Below are positions 1-7,895 of a DNA stretch of 64,000 nt, piece by piece. Position 1 is the first letter of the stretch, and each line of letters begins with the position of its first letter. The position numbers and the translations under genes were made by a program. Where the stretch lies: positions 6,262,001-6,326,000 of the forward strand of contig NZ_CP102770.1 of NCBI RefSeq assembly GCF_038561935.1, read 5' to 3'. The notes below the pieces were generated by a model. That model did not search any database and was not told the origin of the DNA. It saw only the letters and a program-made list of their open reading frames with translations. The DNA is from Myxococcus stipitatus (GTDB taxonomy: Bacteria > Myxococcota > Myxococcia > Myxococcales > Myxococcaceae).

Positions 1-674
1 TTGTCGACGAAGTTGTTGTTGATGCGCAGGCCCAGCGAGAGGCCGCCTCCACCCACGCGCGGCGCACCGCCGATGAGCGGACGCGCCCCCTGCCCCGAAC
101 CCGGCTGGAGGAGCTCGATGACGAGCGCGTCCGCGACGGCGTAGACGGCGGGGAACAGGGAGTCGGCCTCGGGGGCCTCGGCGCGGGGCATCGCCAGGCT
201 CTGCCCTCGCTCGGTGTCCACGAGGTTGGCGCTGAGCAGGTACGTGTCGCCGAAGCGGTCCACGCGGCCGGTGACGACGAAGCGCGCGCCCGTGAGCGTG
301 GCGAGCTCCTTGAGGCACTCGCCTCGCTCACACGACTTGAGCTCCGCGAGCTGGCGCCGCTTCGCCTCGTCGAGCGGCGCGTCGACGTCCCGCTGCGAGA
401 CGACCCACAAGCGAGGCGACTCCGCCAGCCGCGAGGTGATGAGCGAGGTGACTCCCGCGACCGAGTCCCGCGCGGAAGGGTTGGCGTCGAACGAGAGCAC
501 CGCGACGCTGAGCGGGGCCTCCTCGGGCGAGGGCGAGGGCGAAGGCGAGGCCGAGGGCTCTTCGGCCGGAGTCGGGGCCTGAGGGACGGACGGCTCCGTC
601 GCCACCTGGGCCCCCACGGATGGGGCCAGGAGCACGAAGAGGACGGCGAACAGCGCGGTGAAGGAGTGCGGCAC
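1..674 (-). CDS. Secreted protein of unknown function (C-terminus cut by window edge)
   Basis: The minus-strand frame is open from a GTG at 674 to the left edge, giving about 224 codons. The N-terminus reads as a signal peptide (hydrophobic run, then APSVGAQ), followed by a Pro/Ser/Glu-rich linker with SPSPSPSPEE. Next comes a globular part that starts SVAVLSFDANPSAR and includes LITSRLAES and ELATLTGARFVVTGRVDRFG. That pattern recalls TolB-N/CsgG/LpoB-like secreted domains, which assess whether a factor is present in the envelope; this is resemblance only. The end in view, GGGLSLGLRINNNFVD, could lead into an outer-membrane or repeat region that I cannot see. Two longer overlapping ORFs here have poor codon structure and were discarded. 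Function is not assigned. Confidence 0.7.
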   Translation of the reverse strand, partial: MPHSFTALFAVLFVLLAPSVGAQVATEPSVPQAPTPAEEPSASPSPSPSPEEAPLSVAVLSFDANPSARDSVAGVTSLITSRLAESPRLWVVSQRDVDAPLDEAKRRQLAELKSCERGECLKELATLTGARFVVTGRVDRFGDTYLLSANLVDTERGQSLAMPRAEAPEADSLFPAVYAVADALVIELLQPGSGQGARPLIGGAPRVGGGGLSLGLRINNNFVD

Positions 675-743
675 GGCGCGGCACTCTACCCTTCCCCGCC
701 CCAAGCCCGGAGCACGCCGACTCGCGCTCCCCCGCTCGTCCTC

Positions 744-1700
744 TTACGAGGACGGCATCGGCCCCAGATAGTCGAGGGGATCCACGGGCTTGCCATCCAG
801 GCGCACCTCGAAATGCAGGTGGGGACCGGACGTCTTGCCAGACTCACCCACGGTGGCGATGACCTGCTCCCTGCGTACCTTCTGCCCGGTGCGCACGCGC
901 AGGTCCCGGTTGTGGGCGTAGAGCGTGATGAGCCGGTTGGAGTGCTCGACGATGACGATGTTGCCGTAGCCGCGCTGCTCGCCGGCGTAGAGCACCGTGC
1001 CCTCCTGGGCCGTCTTCACGGGGGTGCCGGAGGGGGCGGCCAGGTCGATGCCGTCATGCGGCTCGCGGCCCTTCTTCCCGAAGCGGCCGTAGAGGACGCC
1101 CTTGAGGGGCCAGTCAATCATCCCCTGGGTGGCCAGCCGGGGCCTCGCGGCGCCGGGGCGCGACGACGGCCTGCGCGCAGGCTCCTCCCGCCGCGCCACC
1201 ACCGGGCCACCTCGGCGCGGCGGAGCGTCCCGGGACGTGCGCACGGGCTCGGGGTCCGCCTCGGCGGCCAGGGCCTCCGGGGCCTCCACGGGCACGCTGC
1301 GCTCCACGCCGGGAATCGTCAGCTCCTGCCCCACGGACAAGGTCCTCACGTCCTTGATGCCGTTGGCGTCCTTGAGCTCCTCCACCGTGAGGCCGTAGGT
1401 GCGAGCGATGCGATACACCGTCTCGCCCGGGGCGACGCGGTGACGCACCGCCACCAGCTCCGGCTCCGCGTGCGCGGACCTCAGCGCGAAGGGAAAGGTG
1501 CCCGAGGGCGCGGAGGCGGGAGCCTCGTCACCGCGCGAGGAGACTTCCGTCGCGCGGGGAGCCGCGGACGAGCGGGTGGGCTCCAGGGTGAGCTCGGGTT
1601 CAGGAGCGGATGCTCGGGTGGCCGCGCAGCCCGCGAACAGCGCGGACAGGAGCAGCACCTGGAGCGAGCGGCTCGCTCGGCTGAAGGTCCCCGGGCTCAA
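744..1700 (-). CDS. LysM-M23 murein peptidase lipoprotein (NlpD/EnvC type)
   Basis: This 318-residue protein has a lipoprotein signal with lipobox LFAGC. A LysM peptidoglycan-binding domain follows at about residues 84-130 (core PGETVYRIARTYGLT), then an Arg/Pro-rich linker. A LytM/M23 metallopeptidase domain fills the C-terminal third, with zinc-site motifs HDGIDLAAPSGTPV near 212 and HLHFEVR near 292. Zinc ligands H...D and HxH are all present, so it may be catalytically active rather than a degenerate amidase activator. It would act on murein in the periplasm. The TTG start at 1700 lies 2 nt downstream of the surE stop and gives a basic n-region; a GTG 14 codons later is the alternative. 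The surE-lipoprotein order is common in proteobacteria and supports one transcript. Confidence 0.88.
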   Translation of the reverse strand: MSPGTFSRASRSLQVLLLSALFAGCAATRASAPEPELTLEPTRSSAAPRATEVSSRGDEAPASAPSGTFPFALRSAHAEPELVAVRHRVAPGETVYRIARTYGLTVEELKDANGIKDVRTLSVGQELTIPGVERSVPVEAPEALAAEADPEPVRTSRDAPPRRGGPVVARREEPARRPSSRPGAARPRLATQGMIDWPLKGVLYGRFGKKGREPHDGIDLAAPSGTPVKTAQEGTVLYAGEQRGYGNIVIVEHSNRLITLYAHNRDLRVRTGQKVRREQVIATVGESGKTSGPHLHFEVRLDGKPVDPLDYLGPMPSS

Positions 1701-1702
1701 CG

Positions 1703-2485
1703 CTAGGCACCATCCGGCTCGTGTCGAGCATAGCCCGGGAGATTCCAGCTCCCCAGGTCCTCGAGTCGGCCATGGTCCGTGAGGTCCAGGTGGAGCGGCG
1801 TCACCGACACCCGCCGGCCCATGTGCACGGCGTTGCAGTCGCTGCCTGGAATGTCCTCGTGCTGATACTCGCTGCCGCCAATCCAGTAGTACTTCCGGCC
1901 GCGCGGGTCCTCCTTCTCCACCACGTTGTACCCGTACGAGTGGCGGCCCAGGCGGGTGACGCTGTAGCCCTCCGGCTCCACGCCGCCGGGGATGTTCACG
2001 TTGAGCAACATCCGCTTGGGCAGCGGGCGCTCGAGCGCCGTCGTCACGATGGAGCGGGCGAACCGGGCGGCGGGCGCGAAATCGAACGTCCCCCGCGCCA
2101 CGAGGCTGAAGGCGATGGCGGGAATCCCCAGCAGGGCCCCCTCCATCGCCGCCGCCACCGTCCCCGAGTAGGTGACGTCCTCCGCCAGATTCGAACCGTG
2201 GTTGATGCCGGACACCATGAGCGTGGGGCGAGCATCCTTCAGGAGATGGACGATGGCCAGATAAGCGCAGTCGGTCGGCGTGCCATCCACGGCGAACCAG
2301 CGCTCCCGGACCTCCTTGATGCGCAGGGGCCGGTGCAGGGAGATGGCGTGGGACGCGGCGCTCTGCTCGCGGTCCGGCGCCACCACCCAGACCTCTCCCA
2401 GGGGACTCACCGCCTCCACCAGTGCCTGAAGTCCTTCGGAGAAATAGCCGTCGTCGTTGGACACGAGGATGCGCGGTTTCGGCAT
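1703..2485 (-). CDS. surE: 5'/3'-nucleotidase SurE
   Basis: SurE is a divalent-metal-dependent nucleotidase that dephosphorylates nucleoside monophosphates in the cytoplasm. The 260-aa product has the usual family length. The N-terminal metal-binding signature ILVSNDDGYFSEGL (residues 6-19) carries the paired Asp, and the later motifs APDREQSAASHAISL and MVSGINHGSN match the family. The ATG at 2485 is chosen because the signature follows five residues later, as in other SurE proteins; an upstream in-frame extension to 2587 looks non-coding. It is followed after 2 nt by the LysM/M23 lipoprotein gene, so the two are probably co-transcribed. A 79-bp gap separates it from a divergent gene. Confidence 0.95.
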   Translation of the reverse strand: MPKPRILVSNDDGYFSEGLQALVEAVSPLGEVWVVAPDREQSAASHAISLHRPLRIKEVRERWFAVDGTPTDCAYLAIVHLLKDARPTLMVSGINHGSNLAEDVTYSGTVAAAMEGALLGIPAIAFSLVARGTFDFAPAARFARSIVTTALERPLPKRMLLNVNIPGGVEPEGYSVTRLGRHSYGYNVVEKEDPRGRKYYWIGGSEYQHEDIPGSDCNAVHMGRRVSVTPLHLDLTDHGRLEDLGSWNLPGYARHEPDGA

Positions 2486-2564
2486 AGCCGCGCGGTTGTA
2501 GAAGAGGCCCTGGGAGTGGGCAAGCACGCTCACGGGCGGCGCTGCTACAGTGTCCACCCGCCGA

Positions 2565-3632
2565 ATGCCGCCGCCCCGTCGACGCAATGCCCCTCAAGGG
2601 CCCGACCCCCTCCTCGCCCAGCGACGCCGGGGCGCCCTGCTTGGACTCGCCGTGGGCAATGCGCTCTCGGTGCCCACCGCGCACCGTCCGTTGCTGTCCG
2701 CCCCCTTCCCCACGATGGCGGATGGCCCGTACTCGCGCATGACGGGCGGCGGGCCGCGTGAGCTGCGCAAGGGACAGGTGACGGAGGAGGTGCAGCTCGC
2801 CTGCTGCCTGGGCCACAGTCTGCGAGACCTCAAGCGCTACGACGCCACGGATGTCCTGCGCCGCTACCGCGCCTGGCAGCCCCACGCCTTCGAGGTCAGC
2901 GAGGCCCTGAAGGAAGTCCTGGACGAGTGCAACTCCGGTCTGCCTCCGCTGGGTGCGGCCCGGCGCGTCTGGCTTCGGGGACACCGGAAGGTGGCGGGCG
3001 CGGGCAGCCTGGCGCGCATCGCCCCGCTGGGCGTGTATCTGTCGAACGACCCCAAGGCGCGCACCACCGCCACGCTGGAAGACTCCGCGCTCACGAACTT
3101 CGACCCGCGCAGCCAGCTGGCGTGCGCCGCCTTCACCGCGGCCATCGCCAAGGCGGTGACGAGCGGCGCCGACCTCAAGCCCGACGAGCTCCTCACCGCC
3201 GCCGAGTCAGGCCTGCTGGTCGCCGGCGCGGCGCTCGGACGCTCCGCGCCCGACTACGTCCAGGAGGTCTCCACCGCTTCCGCGCTGCTGCGCGAGGACC
3301 TGGCCCGCGCGCGCGACGACGACCCGCGCCTGTACGGGCCGGAGCTGCACCTGCACCGCACGCAGCACGCCATCCATGTCGCCTTCCGGCTGGCCTTCTG
3401 GGAGCTGCTCCACGCGCCCACCGCGGAGGCGGCCCTCGTCGACGTCGTCCACCGGGGCGGCGACACGGAGGTCCACGCGGCGGTGACGGGGGCGCTGGTG
3501 GGGGCCTTCCACGGCGAGGAGGCCCTTCCCGCGGAGTGGCGCAAGCACGTGCTGGAGGCCCTGGCCACGACGAAGGGGCCGCTCTGGGACGTCTACCATC
3601 CCCGCCACCTGCTGAGCCTCGTCGACACCTGA
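2565..3632 (+). CDS. ADP-ribosylglycohydrolase family protein
   Basis: The 355-residue protein matches the DraG/ADP-ribosylhydrolase fold. Near the N-terminus it has GALLGLAVGNALSVPT (the family's GxxxGDALG-like entry, with Asn in place of Asp). Near the C-terminus it has HRGGDTEVHAAVTGALVGAFHG, equivalent to the GGDTDT metal-binding motif. These enzymes remove ADP-ribose from proteins, nucleic acids or small molecules using Mg ions. Because metal residues in the first motif differ from DraG (N for D; TEVHA for TDTNA), activity on the canonical substrate is uncertain. The ATG at 2565 is used; an in-frame GTG at 2550 is possible. It is divergent from surE and ends before a candidate terminator. 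Confidence 0.85.
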   Translation: MPPPRRRNAPQGPDPLLAQRRRGALLGLAVGNALSVPTAHRPLLSAPFPTMADGPYSRMTGGGPRELRKGQVTEEVQLACCLGHSLRDLKRYDATDVLRRYRAWQPHAFEVSEALKEVLDECNSGLPPLGAARRVWLRGHRKVAGAGSLARIAPLGVYLSNDPKARTTATLEDSALTNFDPRSQLACAAFTAAIAKAVTSGADLKPDELLTAAESGLLVAGAALGRSAPDYVQEVSTASALLREDLARARDDDPRLYGPELHLHRTQHAIHVAFRLAFWELLHAPTAEAALVDVVHRGGDTEVHAAVTGALVGAFHGEEALPAEWRKHVLEALATTKGPLWDVYHPRHLLSLVDT

Positions 3633-3662
3633 GCGGCGAGCGCGGGGCGCTGGATGGACGAA

Positions 3663-3703
3663 GCCCGCGGGGGTCCGTCCTCACTGGGACGCCCACCGCG
3701 GGC
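3663..3703. terminator. Candidate bidirectional hairpin
   Basis: GCCCGCGG (3663-3670) pairs perfectly with CCGCGGGC (3696-3703). Inside it GGTCC and GGGAC partly pair. It lies between the ends of two convergent genes (stops at 3632 and 3743), where a shared terminator is expected. There is no clear U-tract, as is common in GC-rich myxobacteria. Confidence 0.45.
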
Positions 3704-3742
3704 CTGGTTCCACGAGGCGCGGCCAGAGGGCCACGCCTTTCT

Positions 3743-3919
3743 TCAGCCCAGCAGGTCGATGACGACCACGCCTCGCTGGGGCTTCTCGTCCTCGGTCTCC
3801 GTCCGACGACGCGGGCGGTCCTCGGGCATGGGCAGCGGCAGCTCCACCACGGGCCTCTCTCGCTCCTCCCGGCGGCGCTCCCGGCGCTTGATTTCTTCGA
3901 TGATGAAGGCGTCGAGCAT
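3743..3919 (-). CDS. 58-aa highly charged small protein, function unknown
   Basis: This short frame runs from ATG at 3919 to TGA at 3743. It begins MLDAFIIEEIKRRERRREE, continues with VVELPLPMPEDRPRRR and ends DEKPQRGVVVIDLLG. The layout is a hydrophobic N-terminal segment, a long alternating Arg/Glu helix, a proline-rich VELPLP stretch and a conserved-looking C-terminal VVVIDLLG strand. From memory, similar short proteins with an IIEEIKRRE start and a GVVVIDL end recur in myxobacterial genomes, which argues for a real gene although it is under 60 codons. No function is known to me. Codon third positions are strongly G/C in this frame. It sits alone, upstream of nothing on its strand, with a 385-bp gap behind it. 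Confidence 0.72.
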   Translation of the reverse strand: MLDAFIIEEIKRRERRREERERPVVELPLPMPEDRPRRRTETEDEKPQRGVVVIDLLG

Positions 3920-4304
3920 GGGTCTTCCGTCTCCCCTCAGCCTACGTACCCCGATGTACGCCCGCCGTCCCGCCCATAAAGCACTTCAACAACTCTTGGA
4001 TGCAAATTAAGAACCCTGGTTCCGCACTGGGTACGCTGCCGTCATCTCGCACGGCTGCTCGTCCGCCATCCGACATCCGGGCCAGGGGAACCGTGGCGTA
4101 GATGTCATGGAGAGCCGAAACTTCCGGTCGGGATGGTGTTGATTCTAATGCCCTCGCGACAGCCCGCAAGCAGACCCGTTCCCTGGAAGACTCCGGGGTT
4201 GAGGGTGCCAGGGGCCCAGGCGCAAGGGCTCGCCCGCCTGGTTCCTCCAGGCGAGCGGGGTCGATTCCGGGTGTGAGGTCCGAACAGACCCTGAAACGAT
4301 TGTT
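3920..4304. other. Intergenic, no convincing gene
   Basis: This 385-bp gap separates the 58-aa gene from the SRPBCC gene. Bases 3970-4020 are the most AT-rich part and would suit the promoter of the minus-strand small gene. A weak hairpin CGCCTGG (4235-4241) / CCAGGCG (4247-4253) could be an additional terminator for the gene to its right. A 75-codon minus-strand ORF at 3942-4169 has no family signature and weak codon structure. Confidence 0.5.
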
Positions 4305-4311
4305 TCAGGGT
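4288..4311 (-). terminator. Perfect 10-bp hairpin overlapping a stop codon
   Basis: ACCCTGAAAC (4288-4297), loop GATT, then GTTTCAGGGT (4302-4311). The TGA stop of the SRPBCC gene (4305-4307) is inside the stem, so the transcript folds at the moment translation ends. It is likely an intrinsic terminator or a 3'-end stabiliser. Confidence 0.6.
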
Positions 4312-4730
4312 GCCTCGGCGCGGCGCTTGAACGACTCGAGCATCTTCGGCAGCGACGTTTCGACCAACGCGTTGACGATGGTCTTCGGCACGAGCAGGCC
4401 CAGGGCCATCTCCACGTTGTAGGTGGCGCGCGTCTTCCCCTCGCCCTCGGGCTCCAGCACCCAGCTGCCCTTGTTGTCCTTCATCACCTCACCCTCGATG
4501 AAGGACCAGGCCATGCGGGTGGGCCGCTCCTCCACCACGCGGATGGAGTAGCGCACCGTCTTCATCACCTCGACGGTGTAGTGGACGTCGACGGTGTTGC
4601 CCTTGCGGTTGGCGGTGCGGATGGCCTTCACCTCGGAGAGGAACTCCGGGTAGCGGTCATACTGGGTGATGACGTCGAACACCTTCTCGATGGGGGCGTT
4701 GATGACGATGGTCCGCGTGGCGCCAGGCAT
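4305..4730 (-). CDS. SRPBCC / polyketide cyclase-like lipid-binding protein
   Basis: The 141-aa protein shows the START-like SRPBCC pattern: TIVINAPIEKVFDVITQYDRYPEFLSEVK at the N-terminus, a middle beta region YTVEVMKTVRYSIRVVEE, and the long C-terminal helix KTIVNALVETSLPKMLESFKRRAE that closes the ligand cavity. Length and order match the Coq10/RatA-like cyclase-dehydrase family, whose members bind hydrophobic ligands such as quinones or lipids. No catalytic residues can be named. It lies 33 nt beyond the end of glpX on the same strand, so it may be the last gene of the thioesterase-glpX transcript. Binding partner and role cannot be told from sequence. Confidence 0.85.
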   Translation of the reverse strand: MPGATRTIVINAPIEKVFDVITQYDRYPEFLSEVKAIRTANRKGNTVDVHYTVEVMKTVRYSIRVVEERPTRMAWSFIEGEVMKDNKGSWVLEPEGEGKTRATYNVEMALGLLVPKTIVNALVETSLPKMLESFKRRAEAP

Positions 4731-4763
4731 GGTGTCGGTCTCCGAGTGGGTCGGTGGAACGGC

Positions 4764-5732
4764 CTAGAAGGCAGCGTACCCCGGCTTCTTGTCGAACTTG
4801 TGCAGGGACTGGATGAAGCGCACGGTGCTCGTCTTGCTGCGCATGACCACCGAGTGCGTCTCGCAGCCGCCGCCGAAGAAGCGCACGCCCTTGAGGAAGT
4901 CGCCGCTCGTCACGCCCGTGGCGGCGAACATCACCTCGCCCTGGGCCAGCTCCTCCGCCGTGTAGATCTTGGACATGTCGGTGATGCCCATCTTCTTGGC
5001 GCGATCAATCTCCCCCTGGTTGCGGGGCACCAGCCGGCCCTGCATGTCGCCGCCCGTCGCGCGGATGGCCGCGGCGGAGATGACGCCCTCGGGCGCGCCG
5101 CCGATGCCCATCAGCACGTCCACGCCCGTGCCCTCGAAACACGTGGCGATGGCGCCGGCCACGTCACCGTCCTCGATGAGCCGGATGCGGGCGCCCGCGG
5201 CGCGGACCTCCTTGATGAGGTCCTGGTGCCGCTCGCGGTCCAGCACCACCACGGTGAGGTCCTCCACGTAGACCTTCATCTTCTCCGCGACCGAGCGCAG
5301 GTTCTCCGTGGGGGTCTTGCGCAGGTCGATGGCGCCTCGGGCGCGGGGGCCCACCGCCAGCTTCTCCATGTACGTGTCCGGCGCGTTGAGCAGCCCGCCG
5401 CGGCTGGACATGGCCACCACGGAGATGGAGCCCGGACGGCCGTAGGCGCACAGGTTGGTGCCCTCCAGCGGGTCCAGGGCGATGTCCACGCCCGGGTCAC
5501 CCTCCGCGCGGCGGCCCACCTTCTCGCCGATGTAGAGCATGGGCGCCTCGTCGCGCTCACCCTCGCCGATGACCACGGTGCCGTCGATGTTCAGCGAGTC
5601 GAACGCGCGGCGCATGGCGTCCACCGCGGCCTGGTCCGACTCGTTCTTGTTGCCGCGGCCCATCAGTCGGGCGGAAGCGATGGCCGCCATCTCGGTGACG
5701 CGCACGACCTCCATTGCCAGGTTGCGATCCAT
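4764..5732 (-). CDS. glpX: Class II fructose-1,6-bisphosphatase GlpX
   Basis: GlpX hydrolyses fructose 1,6-bisphosphate to fructose 6-phosphate, the committed step of gluconeogenesis, using a metal. The 322-aa length fits. Motifs include VVIGEGERDEAPML, the metal/phosphate site DIALDPLEGTNL near residue 84, the strand GIGGAPEGVISAAA, and the C-terminal ATGVTSGDFLKGVRF. The ATG at 5732 has a good AAGGAG ribosome site about 9 nt upstream; a longer frame to 5813 runs into the neighbouring gene and was rejected. It starts 13 nt after the stop of the thioesterase gene, suggesting one operon. A myxobacterium growing on amino acids from prey needs gluconeogenesis for sugars and spore coat. Confidence 0.96.
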   Translation of the reverse strand: MDRNLAMEVVRVTEMAAIASARLMGRGNKNESDQAAVDAMRRAFDSLNIDGTVVIGEGERDEAPMLYIGEKVGRRAEGDPGVDIALDPLEGTNLCAYGRPGSISVVAMSSRGGLLNAPDTYMEKLAVGPRARGAIDLRKTPTENLRSVAEKMKVYVEDLTVVVLDRERHQDLIKEVRAAGARIRLIEDGDVAGAIATCFEGTGVDVLMGIGGAPEGVISAAAIRATGGDMQGRLVPRNQGEIDRAKKMGITDMSKIYTAEELAQGEVMFAATGVTSGDFLKGVRFFGGGCETHSVVMRSKTSTVRFIQSLHKFDKKPGYAAF

Positions 5733-5745
5733 CTTCTGTGCTCCT

Positions 5746-6156
5746 TCAGGGTGCTGCGTTCGGATGTTCCAGCAGCCGGGCCACGGACTCCGGCAACCGA
5801 GTGGGCTTGCCATCGCGGCCCACGCACGCGTGCAGGGTACGACCGGTGCACAGCAATGTGCGCGGCTCGCCCTCGCGGAAAAGCTCGTAGGTGAACACGA
5901 CCGAGGCCCGGCGCAACTCGCTCACTGTCGCGCGGATGACCAGGACGTCGTCGTAGCGGGCCGGGGCCTTGTACACGCAGCTCGCCTCCGCCACTGGCAG
6001 CATCAACCCGGAACTCTCCATCTCCCGGTAGCTGCCGCCGTGCGCGCGGAAGTACTCGCTGCGCGCGAACTCGAAGTAGCGAAAGTAGTTCGCGTAGTAG
6101 ACGACACCCATCTGATCCGTGTCGCCGTAGATGACGCGAAGGCGGGCCTCGACCAT
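5746..6156 (-). CDS. Hotdog-fold acyl-CoA thioesterase (YbgC/4-HBT type)
   Basis: The 136-residue product starts with the 4-hydroxybenzoyl-CoA thioesterase/YbgC signature YGDTDQMGVVYYANYFRYFE; Asp14 corresponds to the catalytic Asp of this class. Further hotdog strands are seen in APARYDDVLVIRATVSEL and ASVVFTYELFR, and the length is normal. Such enzymes cleave acyl-CoA or acyl-ACP thioesters in the cytoplasm, and some are linked to the Tol-Pal or phospholipid machinery. Tol genes are not next to it here, so the partner is unknown. It precedes glpX by 13 nt on the same strand and is divergent from the phosphatase gene at 6257. Confidence 0.9.
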   Translation of the reverse strand: MVEARLRVIYGDTDQMGVVYYANYFRYFEFARSEYFRAHGGSYREMESSGLMLPVAEASCVYKAPARYDDVLVIRATVSELRRASVVFTYELFREGEPRTLLCTGRTLHACVGRDGKPTRLPESVARLLEHPNAAP

Positions 6157-6256
6157 GAGGGCGCGGACCGTAGCAGGGGCTGACCGCCTGCGTCCAAGTC
6201 ACGGAGGCACTCGGAGGTTGCATCCGCCCCACCGGGCAGTGCAGCTTCTTGAACGT

Positions 6257-7873
6257 ATGATTCGAGCCCTTGCCCTGATGGCCGCGCTGGCTGCCCTCCC
6301 CGCCGCCGCGCGTCCGCCCCGACTCACCCTGCTCATCACCGTGGACGCGCTGGGAAGCGACGTCCTCCTGCGCAACCGGCCCCGGCTCCAGGGCGCGCTG
6401 GGGCGGCTGCTCGACACGGGGGCCTACTTCCCCTACGCGAGGTACGCCTACGCCAAGTGCCGCACCGCGCCCGGCCACACCACGCTGGCCACGGGTGCCA
6501 ACCCCTGGCGGCACGGCATCGTCGACAACCGATGGGTGGATGCCGCCAGCGGCAAGCTCGTCTACGCGTACGTCGACCCGACCCACCCCGTGCTGGAGGC
6601 GACGCAGAAGCCCGGGAGTGACTCGGGTCCCGCCAACCTCATGGCGGAGACGCTCGCGGACCGCCTGCGGCTCGCCACGCAGGAGCGGGGCAAGACGGTG
6701 TCCATGTCCTTCAAGTCGCGCTCGGCCATCGCCATGGCGGGCCGCCTGGGACAGGCGTGGTGGTTCGACGCGAGCGTGGGGAAGTTCGTCACGGGCACCT
6801 GGTACACGAAGGAGTTCCCCGCGTGGATGAAGCAGTTCAATGAGCGCAAGCTCGCCGATGCGTCCTTCGGCAAGAAGTGGGAACTGATGCGTCCGCGCGA
6901 GGAGTACGTGGGCGAGGATGACCGGAGCTACGAGGCGGACTCGTATGGCCTGGGCCGCACCTTCCCGCATCCGCTGACGGGCGGGCTCTCCGCGCCCGGG
7001 ACGGACTTCTACAAGGCGTACGCCGTCTCGCCGGACTCACACACCCTGCTCGTGGAGGCGGCCAAGGCGGCCATCGCTGGCGAGGGCCTGGGACAGGACG
7101 CCGTGCCCGACCTGCTCGCGGTGAGCTTCAGCGGCACGGATGAGGTGTTTCACGAGTACGGCCCCTACTCGTGGGAGATGCAGGACACGATGCTGCGCCT
7201 GGACCAGGCGCTGGGCGCCCTCTTCACCGCCGCCGAGCGCGCCGCGGGAGGCCGCGCCAACCTGACCATCGTGCTGGTGGCGGACCACGGCGGAGCCACG
7301 CCCCCCGAGCAGTGGGCCGAAGCGGGACTGCCCGCGCAGCGCATCCAGCCCAAGGCCGTCCTCCAGGAGGTCTCCGCGATGGTGAAGGAGCGCTTCGGTC
7401 CGGACGTCACCGTCCTCATGGAGGAGATGGACGTGTACCTGCGCGGCCCCGCGCTGGAGTCGGGCAAGGTGGATGGGGCGCAGGTGCGACGCGCGGTGGC
7501 GGACTTCCTGGCGAAGCAGCCGCACGTGCTGACGGCGGTGACGCGCGACGAGCTCTATACGGCGCCGGATCCAATGGGCTACCTGACCGCGGTGCGGAAG
7601 GGCTACTTCCCGGGGCGCAGTGGCGACGTGATGTACGTGCCGCGTCCCTTCCACGTCCTCTACTACGCGCCGGACGGGAGCAACCACGGCACGCCGCATT
7701 CGTATGACGCGCAGGTGCCCGTGGTGTTCGCGGGCAAGGGCATCAAGCCCGGCCTGTACCTGACGGAGACGGACCCGGTGAATGTCGCGCCCACCATCGC
7801 CGCGCTGCTGGAGATGGGGATGCCGGCCTCCGCCGAGGGCAAGCCGCTCACCGAGGTGCTCACCGGGAAGTGA
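6257..7873 (+). CDS. Secreted alkaline phosphatase-superfamily protein (PafA-like)
   Basis: This 538-aa protein has a Sec signal (MIRALALMAALAALPAAARP). It then follows the PafA/nucleotide-pyrophosphatase pattern: ITVDALGSDVL provides the first metal Asp, KCRTAPGHTTLATGANP carries the nucleophilic Thr in the PGHTTLATG loop, VSFSGTDEVFHEYGP gives Asp and His metal ligands, and VADHGGATP gives Asp-His. All expected ligands of a two-zinc alkaline-phosphatase site are present, so it should hydrolyse phosphate mono- or diesters outside the cytoplasmic membrane. The ATG at 6257 is chosen since it opens the signal peptide; the frame extends further upstream without one. It is convergent with the next gene, whose stop lies 22 nt away. 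Confidence 0.9.
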   Translation: MIRALALMAALAALPAAARPPRLTLLITVDALGSDVLLRNRPRLQGALGRLLDTGAYFPYARYAYAKCRTAPGHTTLATGANPWRHGIVDNRWVDAASGKLVYAYVDPTHPVLEATQKPGSDSGPANLMAETLADRLRLATQERGKTVSMSFKSRSAIAMAGRLGQAWWFDASVGKFVTGTWYTKEFPAWMKQFNERKLADASFGKKWELMRPREEYVGEDDRSYEADSYGLGRTFPHPLTGGLSAPGTDFYKAYAVSPDSHTLLVEAAKAAIAGEGLGQDAVPDLLAVSFSGTDEVFHEYGPYSWEMQDTMLRLDQALGALFTAAERAAGGRANLTIVLVADHGGATPPEQWAEAGLPAQRIQPKAVLQEVSAMVKERFGPDVTVLMEEMDVYLRGPALESGKVDGAQVRRAVADFLAKQPHVLTAVTRDELYTAPDPMGYLTAVRKGYFPGRSGDVMYVPRPFHVLYYAPDGSNHGTPHSYDAQVPVVFAGKGIKPGLYLTETDPVNVAPTIAALLEMGMPASAEGKPLTEVLTGK

Positions 7874-7895
7874 GCACCTTGGCGCGCGAGTCGAT

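Noticed and set aside
744..2984. Single 746-codon frame joining surE and the peptidase
   Set aside because: Only its C-terminal part is the peptidase; the remainder is out of frame with surE and antisense to the ADP-ribosylglycohydrolase.
3942..4169. 75-codon minus-strand ORF
   Set aside because: No family signature, poor codon bias, and it lies in the upstream region of the 58-aa gene.
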